Source: Cyanobacteriota bacterium
Lineage (GTDB): Bacteria > Cyanobacteriota > Cyanobacteriia > Phormidesmidales > Phormidesmidaceae
DNA: 24,687 bases
Direction: 5' to 3'
Assembly (NCBI GenBank): GCA_027483425.1
Contig: JAIXUR010000180.1
Coordinates: 1 to 24,687, forward strand
The position numbers and the translations under genes were made by a program. Of this stretch, positions 23,825 through 24,687 are shown piece by piece. How positions within the stretch are numbered: the stretch's first letter is position 1; each line of letters opens with the position of its first letter. A model generated the notes under the pieces. The model worked only from the letters and a program-made list of their open reading frames with translations, did not search any database and was not told the DNA's origin.

Positions 23825-24687
23825 ATGGCTGTGGTTAACACCTGGTGGGAAGTAAAGGTACTGTGTGATCCAACCCTGGAAGACACGGTCTTTTGGCGGT
23901 TTGATAGCTTTGGTAGCCAGGGTACCTCGACCGAGCAGCGGGGGACAGCCTGTGTCATGCAGGCTTATTTTCCCCAGCACCGGCTCGAGCTGCTCGATCT
24001 GTCAGCCATGGCTTTGCTGATTAAGCAGGATGCGCTCTGTAATAACCTGATCCTGCCCCGCATCAGCTGGCAGCTGATTGAAGAAGAAGACTGGGCCAAA
24101 AGCTGGAAAGACCACTGGAAGCCAGAACCCATTGGCGATCGCATCCTGATTACCCCGGCCTGGCTAGAGCCCCCGGCTGACAATCAGCGGCTGGTGTTGC
24201 GGCTCGACCCAGGGGTAGCCTTTGGGACGGGCAATCACCCCACCACGCAGCTCTGCCTAGAGTCGTTAGAAATGCGCCTCACCGACGAAAGCACCGATGT
24301 GACGATCGCGGACATTGGCTGTGGTTCCGGCATTCTCTCCATTGGTGCCATCCTGCTGGGGGCCAAGCGTGCCTACGCCGTTGATACCGACGACCTAGCC
24401 ATCCATTCGGCCCTGGGCAACCGCGCGCTCAATGGCCTCACCGAGGCGCAACTGCCGATGATCCACGGCAGTTTGGATGCGATCGCCCAAATCATGGATG
24501 CTCCCGTGGACGGCATTGTGTGCAACATTCTGGCGGATGTGATTATGGATCTCATCCCCCAGATGTCCACCATCATTGCCCCCAACGGCTGGGGCATTCT
24601 CAGCGGTATTTTGCTCGATCAGTCTAAGCTGGTGGCCGATACCCTAGAGCAGCATGGCTGGGTGGTAGCTACCCTGTGGCGGCGGCA
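23825..24687 (+). CDS. prmA: Ribosomal protein L11 methyltransferase (PrmA), 3' partial
   Basis: PrmA trimethylates ribosomal protein L11 using S-adenosylmethionine. The frame is open from ATG at 23825 to the window end, giving 287 codons of an expected 295-305, so only the last few residues are missing. It starts MAVVNTWWEVKVLCDPTLED, the usual beginning for cyanobacterial PrmA. The catalytic domain shows DPGVAFGTGNHPTTQLCLES, the SAM loop DIGCGSGILSIGA, and CNILADVI, the NxxA-type motif of the family. In-frame ATGs at 23789 and 23795 would add 10 to 12 residues, but the peptide there is not PrmA-like. It lies 187 bases after serA on the same strand. Confidence 0.94.
   Translation, partial: MAVVNTWWEVKVLCDPTLEDTVFWRFDSFGSQGTSTEQRGTACVMQAYFPQHRLELLDLSAMALLIKQDALCNNLILPRISWQLIEEEDWAKSWKDHWKPEPIGDRILITPAWLEPPADNQRLVLRLDPGVAFGTGNHPTTQLCLESLEMRLTDESTDVTIADIGCGSGILSIGAILLGAKRAYAVDTDDLAIHSALGNRALNGLTEAQLPMIHGSLDAIAQIMDAPVDGIVCNILADVIMDLIPQMSTIIAPNGWGILSGILLDQSKLVADTLEQHGWVVATLWRR

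Noticed and set aside
1..24687. CRISPR array, prophage or intact transposase
   Set aside because: No regular repeat-spacer pattern, no phage structural genes and no transposase frame were found on either strand.

Overview
The window is chromosomal DNA from a cyanobacterium. The gene set points there: CoaX, HemW and DUF4330 of cyanobacterial type, the MlaE/Ycf63-DUF3119-DUF3086 gene row, a CHASE2 serine/threonine kinase, and many copies of the octamer GCGATCGC (HIP1), for example at 108-115, 2999-3006, 3622-3629 and 3725-3732. Coding DNA is GC-rich, and the style of the proteins suggests a filamentous Leptolyngbya/Nodosilinea-like lineage. That lineage guess is inference only.

Layout, left to right: the 3' part of priA (primosomal helicase, 5' end outside the window); a 750-bp AT-richer gap; coaX (pantothenate kinase), convergent with an M48 zinc protease; a DUF4330 membrane-anchored protein directly followed by bioB (biotin synthase); a TetR-type repressor divergent from a SnoaL-like gene whose promoter carries a probable operator; a short possible membrane peptide; a CHASE2-Ser/Thr kinase with an 18-T run inside its coding sequence; a minus-strand pair of secreted M16 peptidases (one catalytic, one without the zinc motif); a plus-strand row of MlaE permease, DUF3119 and DUF3086; murF on the minus strand; an 800-bp gap holding a 98-bp MITE-like element and a small minus-strand ORF; an unrecognised 431-aa protein preceded by overlapping hairpins; hemW; serA; and prmA, cut off by the right end.

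Most genes are housekeeping: replication restart, CoA, biotin, heme handling, serine and peptidoglycan synthesis, and ribosomal protein methylation. The parts most worth following are the lipid-transport-like MlaE-DUF3119-DUF3086 row, the repeat-derived insertion within priA, the T-tract in the kinase, the MITE, and the orphan 431-aa gene with its structured leader. I saw no CRISPR array, rRNA, tRNA, prophage or intact transposase. I did not find a clearly novel defence or biosynthetic system.
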